A DNA stretch of 64,000 bases, taken from assembly GCA_021464245.1 (NCBI GenBank), contig JADCRB010000028.1, forward strand, positions 5,623,067-5,687,066, given 5' to 3'. The position numbers were made by a program, and so were the translations under genes. The DNA comes from Carallia brachiata. Lineage: Eukaryota; Streptophyta; Magnoliopsida; Malpighiales; Rhizophoraceae. The notes under the pieces are model-generated. The model had not been told where the DNA came from, searched no databases, and saw nothing but the letters and a program-made list of their open reading frames with translations. This document shows, piece by piece, positions 1-10,236 of the stretch (position 1 is its first letter; every line of letters starts with the position of its first letter).

Positions 1-280
1 TACGAGCACACTTGACATCCAGATAGAACAGGCACTCCGCGCAATGGTAGGCAAATCCAGGGCGAAGATCTCTGCATTCTTCACAAATGAAATATCTCTA
101 GCCAACCCAGTACAGCTTCAGTGGAGGAGGTTCAGCCATCAGAATGAGAGGATGAGACGAGTGAAGAGGATGATTTTGCAGCTCCTGGGGCAGTAAGGAG
201 CACGATTTGTGCAGCCAGAAGAGATCTGGACAAGCTTCACAGAAGTAGTAGCCTCCATTCCATTTTTTTAAATGAATCAT
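1..280 (-). pseudogene. DC1-domain gene fragment (exon 1 stub, cut by window edge)
   Basis: Minus-strand reading gives GGYYFCEACPDLFWLHKSC, then HPLHSSHPLILMAEPPP, which matches residues 60-100 of the intact DC1 gene at 3017-6990. After KLYWVG there is a stop, where the intact copy continues for several residues; the frame then reads YFICEECRDL and YHCAECLFYLDVKCA up to the window edge. The 5' end is lost: homology ends near 280 and AT-rich MITE sequence begins by about 295. Sequence at about 527-600 resembles the region upstream of the intact copy (about 7405-7480), so the original start was probably deleted and replaced by the MITE. DC1 modules bind zinc through Cys/His and occur in plant signalling and stress proteins of mostly unknown function. 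The piece outside the window is unseen. Confidence 0.8.
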
Positions 281-289
281 ATACTTTAT

Positions 290-525
290 AAATTTTTTAT
301 AATCATTTTTTTTGTCATTTTAATTATTAAAAATATATTTGATCATTAAGTTAAATATCTTTCAAATATATTAAGTTAAATATATTTTTAACAATAAAAT
401 TAATAAGATGATTCAATTATAAAAGATATGAAAAAATAATATTTAATTAAAAATTTTAAAAATTTAAAAATTAATTATAATAATTCATATAAATTTAAAA
501 TTTAAATAAATGTTATTCTTAATTT
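290..525. mobile_element. Partial foldback MITE (same family as 9891-10236)
   Basis: This AT-rich segment separates a DC1 exon fragment from its former upstream region. Its right end (about 475-525) carries an 'attataataattcatataaatttaa'-type block that is nearly repeated at about 10165-10225, the right end of a complete foldback element. I infer one family. The left arm looks degraded and I could not define target-site duplications. Confidence 0.45.
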
Positions 526-930
526 CAAGGTTTCTCGTGTGACACCTCTCTTTACAATCAAGTCATGCCCAGAAGGAAAGATTCAATTTTTTTGTTTATG
601 ATGACCAAATTTTTTTAAAAAAATTTGGAATATTATTTTTTTTGTATGATGAATTGGTGGCAACTGTTTTTATCTCCTTTTTGCCATCTTTGTGTATATA
701 TTCCTGATAATCCAAATGTTTGATGCAATGTATCATGATTCGGAATTCTCAAAATCAGTCGTCTCAAAAGTTAGTAACTTCTTGAAATATTTATTGGGAC
801 AAGTTTTCTAGAAGAGTTTTCCTGTGGTTTGGCTCTTTATGCAATGATAGCTACCACAAAATTCCTTTACATATTTTGAAAACGATGGAATGTGAAGCTG
901 ATTTGGGCTCACCTCTGGTGAACACAGGAA
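526..930. other. Intergenic; relic of DC1 upstream region
   Basis: About 527-600 resembles about 7405-7480 upstream of the intact DC1 gene (both have 'tttcaaggtt', a shared 'tttacaatca' and similar spacing). The rest is AT-rich with no gene that I can see, up to the MYB-CC exon at 935. Confidence 0.5.
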
Positions 931-934
931 TATT

Positions 935-1850
935 GGGTTGTCTGAAGCATTGCGAATGCAAATGCAAGTTCAAAAGCAGCTCCATGAACAACTCGAGGTA
1001 TGCTGTTGGCAATTTTCTTTCAATTTCTCCATCCTAAAATTAATACGATTCTAGACTTTGTTTGAGTTGATAAATCGTTGGTACCATAGATCAACAAAAC
1101 CCACATGGTGAAGAAGGAGAAAGTGATAGATGTAGCTTCCGCATAATATGTTTAATGTTTTGGACTACCTTTACGTCCTGAAATTTCACTAAACCTTAAA
1201 GTTTGTTTTGAAAAAAAGCTTTGATCTTTTTGGAAGTTCGACATTTCTGCTTGGTTCCACCATTTTCTCTTTAACAAGACCAACGACTTCTTTTCATTTT
1301 TCAAGATGGATTAATACATCACAGCGATATATGGTATGGGGTATATTCATCTTCTACCCTCACAGCACTTTATCATTTGTACACAAATTTGCACAATATG
1401 TAGTCTCCTATGGTGTTGCTTGTTGGTCATCATCAAAAGTGTTAAATTTCCTTAAACAAGCATTAAGTAATATCTTTTGTTATAATGCTTATTATGATGT
1501 ATAATTTATTTAATCATAGATTTTGTGATTTGTTCTCATTTTATTGTTATATAGTATCCTCGCAGATCCAGAGAAATTTGCAGTTGAGAATTGAGGAACA
1601 GGGGAGGTACCTTCAAATGATGCTTGAGAAACAAAAAATGATAGAAGAGGAGAGGTCCAAGGGTTCTTCCTCCCCACAAGATCGGGGGACCTCTGCAGAC
1701 AAGAAACAACTAGCAGTGCTTCATCGTGACTCAAATGTTGATGCTCTGGAAGAAACTGCTCGTGAAGTGAGCAAAAAGCAAGACATACTGGAAAGCAGAA
1801 TTGCTGAAGCTCTTGATGGAAATGATGATGAGCCTGGCCTGGCAAAGTGA
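935..1850 (+). pseudogene. MYB-CC (PHR1-LIKE) transcription factor stub: only the coiled-coil exons
   Basis: Two exons are readable. Exon 935-997 encodes GLSEALRMQMQVQKQLHEQLE, containing the LHEQLE motif that defines MYB-CC proteins, and ends at a GTATGC donor. Exon 1566-1850, after a CAG acceptor, encodes IQRNLQLRIEEQGRYLQMML and a charged tail, stopping at 1848-1850. This matches the coiled-coil and C-terminal part of PHR1-LIKE factors, which control phosphate-starvation genes. The SANT/MYB DNA-binding exons that should precede it are not seen in the 900 bases upstream; only DC1 and MITE sequence is there. Shifting by one base at the stop gives a further open stretch, VTEAYEENVIAPPPPSQPNT, ending at about 1912, which looks like a natural C-terminus. 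I therefore suspect a frameshift and call it a pseudogene, though a truncated transcript is possible. Confidence 0.7.
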
Positions 1851-1912
1851 CCGAGGCATACGAAGAGAATGTCATCGCCCCTCCTCCCCCTTCACAGCCG
1901 AACACCAATTGA

Positions 1913-2739
1913 ACATCTTATATAATTGATATTTGGCTACTCCTGGACATGATTTGTAGTTGCAGGCTATATGTCTCATAATGGGGCTTGTATGATTGAA
2001 GAAGAGCAGGAATCTACTACACACAATTGTGAATGTTACATGTAGCTAGTTATTAGTTTTCTGATATCTCATCTCTCTGTAGGAGTTGAATTTTCTGCGT
2101 ATCCCTGTGTATTGTTTAATTCTCAATCAACTAGACTTTCAATCAGTTTGACGTTAACAAAAGGTTTTATTGTCATGGACATTATTTCTACTGTCTGCGC
2201 CAGGGCTTCAGTTGTGGTTTAAGAATGTCACCCTAAGTGCTAAAACACTGATAAAGGAATGTGAGAGGAGGGACTGAAGGTTTGTAAACAAATCATGTAA
2301 ATGTAACCATGAAACTCACCTCGACAATTACTTATCTCATTATTGTAACATGTTTATAATTTTTTTTTTATTTTAAGTATTATGTACTTATTTCATTTTC
2401 AATTAGTTAAAATATAATTAATTAAATAAAAGCATTACAACAAAAATTTAAAATAAATAATAGAATCCTCTAAATAAATATTACATGAAGTATCGATCAC
2501 TTGGTTCTATATTCTCTCAGCCATAACGTCTATCCTTCCATTGAACACAGATGCATTTCCTCATCTACCTAAAAATTTGTTTTACATGAGCCAAATTAAT
2601 AATAAAAATTATGTTACATCTTAAGAATTGAATACTAAGTATTATAATTTCATTCCACACCCCCACAGGATCGATTTGCTACATGATAATCTCAAGACAC
2701 AACAACAAAGAAATAAAAAAAAAAAAAAGTGACAAAAGA
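1913..2739. other. Intergenic between MYB-CC stub and DC1 gene
   Basis: The first part is probably the old 3' untranslated region of the MYB-CC stub. The rest is AT-rich with short A/T runs. I see no gene or clear mobile element. Confidence 0.5.
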
Positions 2740-3016
2740 TGACTCCAACTTTTATATTGCCTTTTTATTTGTGCCAAAAAAATATTTCAATTTTATAAAA
2801 AAATCTAATGCGAAAAAAGACACACATTGACACAACTTTAGTTTTAGACACAAACTAGTTTACACGGAAGTAAACAAAGCGATAAGATTGCAAATCTAAC
2901 TAAAGTTTGCACATGATTTACAACTCTTCTGCTCAATCTAAACCAAATCTGACTTCTTCTTGGCTCCATGTCAATCTCATGTCTTCTGTGATTTTGAAAC
3001 CAGCTGAGGGCATCCT
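2740..3016 (-). other. Probable 3' untranslated region of the DC1 gene
   Basis: The complement of about 2820-2910 is strongly similar to sequence just after the last exon of the inverted copy (about 19380-19480): both contain AACTAGTTTGTG followed by CTAAAACTAAAGTTGTGTC. Conservation outside the coding region supports a transcribed 3' end carried along by the duplication. Confidence 0.55.
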
Positions 3017-6000
3017 TCAGTTTGATTTCATTGACTTCATCTCCTGCTCAAGGAGTTCCATTTCTTTGTCTACGTCAACAATCGCAAGTGAGTCTTTCTT
3101 GCTCTCTTTCACAGAGTCGGTCAAATGGACAACTTCACAATCCACCTCCCCAGATGTCTCACCAAACTCAATTCTCAAATTCCCACTCTGTGGAGAGGCA
3201 ACTGAAGATGGGAAGATTTGCAATGAATCATCTACCTAAAAAATCAACAGGAAAGACAATCAGATGGAACATAATATGTCAATATTGCATAGAAAATAGA
3301 TTTTGAAAATTCACCACTGACCAAAACTTTAAAGGATGATCTCGTAATTCAGAAATTTTATGACATTAATAATTTGGTTCTTTTGCCATTTACATTGACA
3401 AGAACAATTTAACACAAATAAAAATAAAGTGGACAATAGCGACACTAGGGCTATTGCTAACAATTTAGCTTGTTAACCAGAAACTAACCTGAGGAACCTG
3501 AGTTGTATAATGTGGGCACTGTACGCATAATCTCCAAATACATTTTGCATATTTGAGGAGAAAGCTATGAATGGAAAACTCACCTCGTCAAGCACACATC
3601 CAATGTGAGCAATGTAGATGCACTCCTCACAAGAATAAACGGCATGATTGGGGTTCCTTACATCCTCGCAAAAGTAACAGTATTGCTCATCAAAATAATC
3701 TTGAACAACCGAATCCATGAGAGTCACCGGATGCATATGAAATGCACCCTTAATTTTTTGTGGCATTGGAATGCATTGTAGATGTAAATTAAGGTCACAA
3801 TCCAGACACCGGTAGAAGGATCCATTGCAATCGTTTTTACAAACCTTGCACAGAAATTTTGGTTCTTCATATCTGTGTCTTGTCTCCATAGGTATCTCAT
3901 CCCTCAAATCTTTTGCCACAATATAAAAAAGGCTATGCTCATGATTCTTGTATCTGAGAGTAGATGACAGATACTTGGAACATGTATAATGGATAAAAAA
4001 GCTACATTTGGAACAATGGTAAACAAAGCCATACTTAGAGATTATGTTACAGACTCTGCATCGAGATTTAAAATAGGAGTCAGTCCACACAAGGGGATGT
4101 TGTGGGTGAAATGGATTTTGATGTATTACTCTTTCAACTTTAGAGCAAGACTCATGAATGAAGATTTTGCAATCAAGACAACATATGGCTGGACCCGAAA
4201 TGTTTATTAAACAAACACAACATCTTACAGAAGGATACTCCGGACAATTGGCGATGAGGAGCTCATGGGAATGGCTGAAATGCAACATGGCATTGCCATC
4301 TCTCTCCTCTAAACTCTGGGGCCTATCTTTCTTGGAAGCACATTCGATATCAAGGATGAATTTGCATTCTTCGCATCGGTAATATTTATCATCCCACGAT
4401 ATGGTTGCACATCCGTCACATTTAAAATACTCGGGCAAAGCTTTCGTAAAAAATATGAGAGGGTGCAGCAAATGCAGAGTGTGTCTTATCTTAGGTGGCA
4501 ATTCCACACAGAATCTATGGAAGCTGATGTTGCAAAATTCACAAGTATAGGCTGTGCCCTGACAGTCAATCTTACAAACATAACACTGCCTGCGGTTAGA
4601 GATTTCATCCTTGATCATATTATGATCCTTGCTGAAATCTCCAATCTGCATAATGAGATAGAGTCCTATAGTTAGTTAATAAACTACACATTGAGTGATA
4701 TAATTGGCCTTCAAAATTTTGTTCCATAAGTCCGATAGATACTTTCTAAAGGCATGAAGAAAGCAATAAGGATTATTTCCACATCAATTGGTAATGTAAA
4801 TATGTTCAGTTGCTGAATTTTTGGGAAAAGAAATTTCTAAGTATTTTGGAGGAAAAGGAGGAGAACAACAGTGCCAATGCTAATGACCTTACCTGAAGCT
4901 GTCTCCTGCATCGTGGAACACTATACTCGGCAATGGTGGGACATTCGGGAACACCCTTTTTCTCATCCGCATAGTTAGAGGTCCATGCAGAGTTGGAAAA
5001 TTCTTCATCTACAAACTGTGAAATAGAAGGACACATCATTATCTATTGTCAAGCTTCTCCAACATTGAACAAGATACTACCAAGCCAACCACTAACTGTG
5101 TTCCTTTGGGAAAGAAAAAAAAAAAAAAAAAAAAAACAACCATAAGAAAACAGAAAAAGAAAGGGTCAACCGACTGCTATATCAAATTTGGCAATCTGTA
5201 AACCATTCTGCAACAAATGCAGTAAGCCAAGAACGTTTTCATGATTACTCGGATACACATTAAAGGCACCATACAACTTTGTGTCATAGCTCTGAAGAAA
5301 AGGAAGCAAAAATAGTAACCTCAGAAACCATGCATTCAATATGGGCCTCGTACGGGCATTGATCGCAGTAATAAGCGTGATGCTTTGGATTCCTTTCTCT
5401 CTCACAAGCAAAGCAATAATAGTCTTTTGAATCATCTTCATCCTCTGCGGCCACCAGTGGCTCCCTTAAAGTGAGGGAGTGCATATGGGAATCAGGCTTG
5501 AAGACTACTTGAGGTATTGGAATGCATTCCAGATGAAAAACACGTGTACACTCCAAACAGATGTAGCTGGGGCCCATGCAATCATTTTCACAAATATAGC
5601 AGAAGATTTCCTCACTGTCATCCCATCTGTTTCCGTATTTAAGCAAAGTAGAATATCCCAGAAAATAATAAAGACTGTGTTTGTGGCAATTATGCTTCAG
5701 CGCAGGTGTAGGTGCCACTCCATGAGAAACTTGAGCGCATCTAAGATGGAGGGTGAATCCAACGTTAGAATCACACTCAAAACAGTAGTATATAATTCCT
5801 TCGTCGCCTGGAAAATATTTACAGACAGCACAACGTCCTCCTACGTACTGTAGAAATTGGCAGTTATGAGCGCGAAGAGGGTGCAATGGGTGATAAGAGT
5901 GCTTAATTTCTAGGGGCATTGCTGCGCAGGACTTGTGAAGGTAGAACCCACAGTCAAGGCAACCATAGAACAGACCTGAAATCATTGATCCGCATCCATT

Positions 6001-6492
6001 ACAGTTGAGATCTTTGACGTTGTTGCAGAGAAGAAGCGCGTGGTCATGGCTGAAGTGGAAAATTTGGGTGTTCATCTCATACTCTTCTTCTGATCTCTTG
6101 CCTAAACTGCCTTGCTTAGTTGGAAGAGCACAGCCTTCCTTAGTTAGAAGAGCACACTTAACATCAAGCTTGATCTGGCAATGCTCGCATTCAAAAACAA
6201 AGCCACTGGAAAGACACCGACATCCATCACAAATGAACTTGCTTCCTCCTCTTCTTCCATCATAATGATGAAACAAAAGTGGGTGTTGTGGGTGATATGG
6301 GTGTTGTTGTATCTCGAGCGGCATTTCTGCACACGATTTATGAAGAAAATATTCACAGTGGAAGCAACCATAGAGTGGACCCTGAAGCTTCATTTCGCAA
6401 CCACCACACTTATAATCTCGTGCAGGTAGGTACTCCTCGGAGGAGGAGTTGAAAAAGATGAGTTGATGGATGTGGCTTGGATGATACATCTC

Positions 6493-6525
<33 letters not shown>

Positions 6526-6990
6526 TTTACCATGATCATCTGTAATAATACTTAGAGCACACTTGGCATCAAGATAGAACTGGCACTCCGCACAATGGTA
6601 GGCAAATCCACGGCAAAGATCTCTGCATTCATCGCAAATGAAATATTTCCACAGTGCAAAGACAGGCTTGTACAGCTTCGGTGGAGGAGGCTCGGCCATC
6701 AGAATGAGAGGATGAGAGGAGTGGAGAGGATGATTTTGCAGCTCACGGGGCAGCAAGGAGCACGACTTGTGCAGCCAGAAAAAATATGGACAAGTTTCAC
6801 AAAAGTAGCCTCCGTTATCAACCGCCCGATAGCAACCTTCGCACATGGGCTCCGCATCCAGTGCATCCGGTGGGATGCGGTGTTTAGGATCAGCACAATC
6901 GTTCCTCATGAGCAAGCCAATCCATTCCTTCATGCTGTCCTCAACAAAAGTCAACTCATGCCGATGGCTGAAATGTTGAATCTTCTCCAT
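3017..6990 (-). CDS. DC1-domain (cysteine/histidine-rich C1) protein, the intact copy
   Basis: Four exons join in frame: 6990-5320, 5015-4893, 4645-3584 and 3235-3017, with GT-AG sites and phase 0 throughout, giving about 1,024 aa. Exon 1 begins MEKIQHFSHRHEL, the usual DC1 opening, and holds about 8 modules; exon 3 holds about 6. A typical module reads HPQHPLLF, then CDGC, CEHC and a closing Cys. Exon 2 is a 41-residue linker and exon 4 an acidic tail with DKEMELLEQEMKS, probably a short helix. Residues 156-166 are 11 histidines, coded by a CAT repeat and absent from the sister copy. DC1 modules coordinate two zinc ions and resemble diacylglycerol-binding C1 domains; in plants the ligands are mostly unknown and some members act in stress or defence. 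No signal peptide or membrane segment is seen. Exons 1 and 3 could be separate genes, but the matching phases and the same order in copy C favour one gene. Confidence 0.85.
6493..6525 (-). repeat. (CAT)11 coding microsatellite, poly-histidine
   Basis: Eleven CAT codons in a row on the minus strand encode His156-His166 of the intact DC1 protein. The equivalent stretch of the copy at 20890-24685 reads GSGQHHGSSRQL, so the expansion is specific to this copy. Length is likely variable between individuals. Confidence 0.95.
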
Positions 6991-7054
6991 CCCTGGAACT
7001 TTTGGAAACCAAAACCACCCCTTTTTCAGTCGAGCACTGTTACGTTTTTTTAAA

Positions 7055-8076
7055 AGAAAGTGTGTTTAAAGGGTTAACTGAATGCAATCAGTCGAATTTA
7101 ATATACAATTGATCAAATTATATATACAATTAAATATAAGAAATAATTTTTTTCTTATAATCAATTACACGTACAATTCAATCGATTATACATTAAATCT
7201 ATTTAGTTGTATTGAAGTAGTAATTCAGATGGTTTTTCTTTTTAAAATATACTTTTTCCTTTTTAGTTTCACCGCCAAAGCTAATGCTCTAGCTTGACCC
7301 GACCCGTCCCGAATTAAATGGCCTGAGAAATTTGTGTTTTTGGACTTCCTGCTCGAGACTTGGGCAGGCTTATGGCAAGAAAAAGGTCAAGTTGGGTTTG
7401 GATTTCAAGGTTACTCCACGCGACGCATCTTTTACAATCAATCAGGGAGCCACCCAAAGAGAATATTCGAATTTCACGTGAAACGCACCTTTAATTGGTC
7501 CGAGAAACTTTTTTTCTTTTTGTCTATTGTTTATTCAGGAATTTTGTAAATTTCAGAAAAAGAAAAACAAAGGAATTTTATTTTTTCTTTATTATTACTA
7601 TCATTATTTTTTTTTTTTGTCACTGAGAAAGATTATAATTCATATGTACATATAGGAGGATACAGAGGGAAGGGAATATTATTATTATTATCGTTTTATT
7701 TTTCATTTTAGATTTACAGTATTATGCGAGAACATTGGTTTGTTTTTTTTTTTCTTTTTTTGATAGACAGATAATGTTGAAAGTGTTTTTTTTTAACACA
7801 AAGAATGTATTTGTGTTTTTTTTTACCTCTTTTTTACCCATTTCAAGAGTTGTAATAGTAAACAGAGAATAGAAGCCTTTCAATTAATAATAGGGTTTAG
7901 GGTTGGCTATTTTTTCAAATAGGTTTTCAAATATTTCTTTAAAAAAAAAAGGTTTTCAAATAAGTTTTTTCTTAATGAACACGACTAGTTGACTGTTTTT
8001 TATGAAGTTATTAAATAGCTATCATATATAACGTAACAAAGAAATTATAAAGAATTTACTTTTTCGTTGAGATATT

Positions 8077-8131
<55 letters not shown>

Positions 8132-8133
8132 AG

Positions 8134-8171
<38 letters not shown>

Positions 8172-9035
8172 TGAGAGAATATTAATATTAATAATATTTT
8201 TTATTTTCAATTTCAAGTATCATGTGTGTGCATCAATTTTTTTTTCCTTTTTTTTGTTTGAAAATAGAGAAAACTTTGAGGTGTTTTTTAAACAATAAAA
8301 AGGAAATAAGTTGAAATTGAAAATCTTTTTTTTAAAATAAAGTTGAAATAAAAAATTACTAAGAATAGATTTGTGTTTTCTTTTTCCATTTCAAGAGTCC
8401 TATTTAGAAAAATTGTTCATAATTTAACAAATCTTTAGTTTTAATTAATAACATTTATATTTTATATAACAAAAAATAAATAATAAGATTTTTATTACAT
8501 AAATTATAAATATTGTTATTTTAAATTAAAAATTTGTTAAATTATGAACACTTTTTGTGCCCAAATTTTCTCCAACTGCTAACTTCTTTCTATTAAAAGA
8601 GTCAAAACAATCGGATGGAGTAGAATTTTTGATCTCTGCCTTTGTTTTAGATATTTTATAAGTGATACTTGTTATCTTTATTCATGATCATCCTTCACTA
8701 TACAAATTATTTTGTTTTTTTATTTTAAATAAAATTTAATTAAAATTTTGTTTTCACTAATAATAAAAATTAAGTTAACTTGAGTTATATTTCAAGCGAA
8801 TCAGATCAAAAATTTGTAAGCAATGTTTCAATACATAAGGAAAGGATTGCGGCCACGTCATGACGGAATTCACGAGGGTTATCTAGTTAACATTTGTCTT
8901 CATTTATAATCAAAAACTCGATCATCAGCTGTGTTTTCATGCACGGTAGATGGACCTACAATGGGGCTGTCCATTTAGTTGCAAAAGCCACTGTATTGCA
9001 TGTTTTGACATCATTTCGCATGATGCAAGAACTTT
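7055..9035. other. Intergenic and upstream region of the DC1 gene
   Basis: This stretch contains the probable promoter of the DC1 gene, an AT/GA microsatellite and long T runs. About 7405-7480 resembles about 527-600. I see no coding gene. Confidence 0.5.
8079..8178. repeat. Compound (TA)n-(GA)n microsatellite
   Basis: An interrupted TA dinucleotide run of about 65 bases passes directly into a GA run of about 30 bases. It is typical plant simple sequence. Confidence 0.95.
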
Positions 9036-9039
9036 TTAA

Positions 9040-9605
9040 CATAGTTATCAAACTTAGCTCGGGTATTGATTCAAATAGAATATTAGGTTAATAGGTCATC
9101 GGTTCAATTAATGGATCATTAGTTGTCCCAATCGGATCAAATGCTTGTAATAATATTTACTTTTATATAGCAAAAAACTATATCATTAATTATATCTTAA
9201 GAAAAAAAATATATCAAATAGACATACAAATTTTTCGTATAATTTAACGCAATAATTGTACTTTCAAAAATTAAAAAGTAGTTTATGTCAAATAAAATTT
9301 TGATAAAAATTTTTGAATAGATCTTTTTTAGGTGTCAATTGTAACATGGTGCTTAGTATATGAATAATAATAAATTTTTATAGACGAAAAAACAGACAAG
9401 AATAGTACGGAAAAATACTATGAAACCTGTTTAATATTATAAAAATATTATTACTGTTCACACAATAAAAAATTAGAAAAAATTATAATTTTTTTATTAT
9501 TTGAATAACTCAGTTACTATTTAAGCAACCTGTTTTAACTTAGTGCTCAAGTCATTGGGCTATTGGTCTGATTAGTTGGGTTGAGTTAAGTTTTATAACT
9601 ATGTT
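9040..9605. mobile_element. Terminal-inverted-repeat element, 'TAGTTAT' family
   Basis: The left end reads CATAGTTATCAAACTTAGCTC. The right end, reverse-complemented, reads CATAGTTATAAAACTTAACTC. Inside are degenerate phrases such as 'gggctattggtctg' and 'catcggttcaatt', typical of a common non-autonomous plant repeat. A second, larger member lies at 62098-62850. There is no coding capacity. The superfamily is not certain. Confidence 0.6.
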
Positions 9606-9890
9606 TCTTGATTATAGTCAATGAAGTTTGCATCTTTTTTCAAAGAAAAATAATCAAAATCCTGCGAGGAGTTTGTTAGCGAAAATTATTTTGACTTTTT
9701 TTTGTTTTACAATTACTTATATGTAATATATATTGATTAATTATTAAAAAATTAAAAGTAAAATATTTTACAAATTTATTATTAAAAACTATTGATGTAT
9801 TAATTTTTGATTTGTACTTATAAAAGAGAAAGTAAAAAGTACAATAAACTCTAAATTTGTGAATGTATCGTTCATATATTAAATGAGATA

Positions 9891-10236
9891 ATATCCATTT
9901 AAGTCTAAAATTTTTATGATTTTTATAATTAAGTCCAAAATGTTAACTTTTGTATTAAGTCCAAAAATTTTAATTTTTCCAATTGAGTTTTATACTTTTT
10001 AGATTTTTTACAATTAATTATTTTGTTATTTTGACAGTTAAAAATATTTTTAACTTAACGGATCTCAAAGGTATTTGACATAATAGTCAGATATATTTTT
10101 AATAGTTAAACTAATAGAATGCCTTAATTGTAAAAATCTGAACGGTATAGATCTTAATTAAAAAAATTAAACGATTAAGGACTTAATTGTAATAATTCAT
10201 ATAAATTTAAGATTTAAATGAGGATTATTTTTATAT
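9891..10236. mobile_element. Foldback MITE with long inverted arms
   Basis: The two halves are imperfect inverted repeats of roughly 150-170 bases: the left has 'catttaagtctaaaatttttatg' and 'ataattaagtcc', and the complement of the right end has 'catttaaatcttaaatttatatg' and 'acaattaagtcc'. The transcript would fold into a long hairpin. It is non-coding. A partial relative is at 290-525. Confidence 0.65.

Noticed and set aside
1510..1908. 132-codon minus-strand frame opposite the MYB-CC stub
   Set aside because: The plus strand has the recognisable family and splice site; the minus frame has no known motif.
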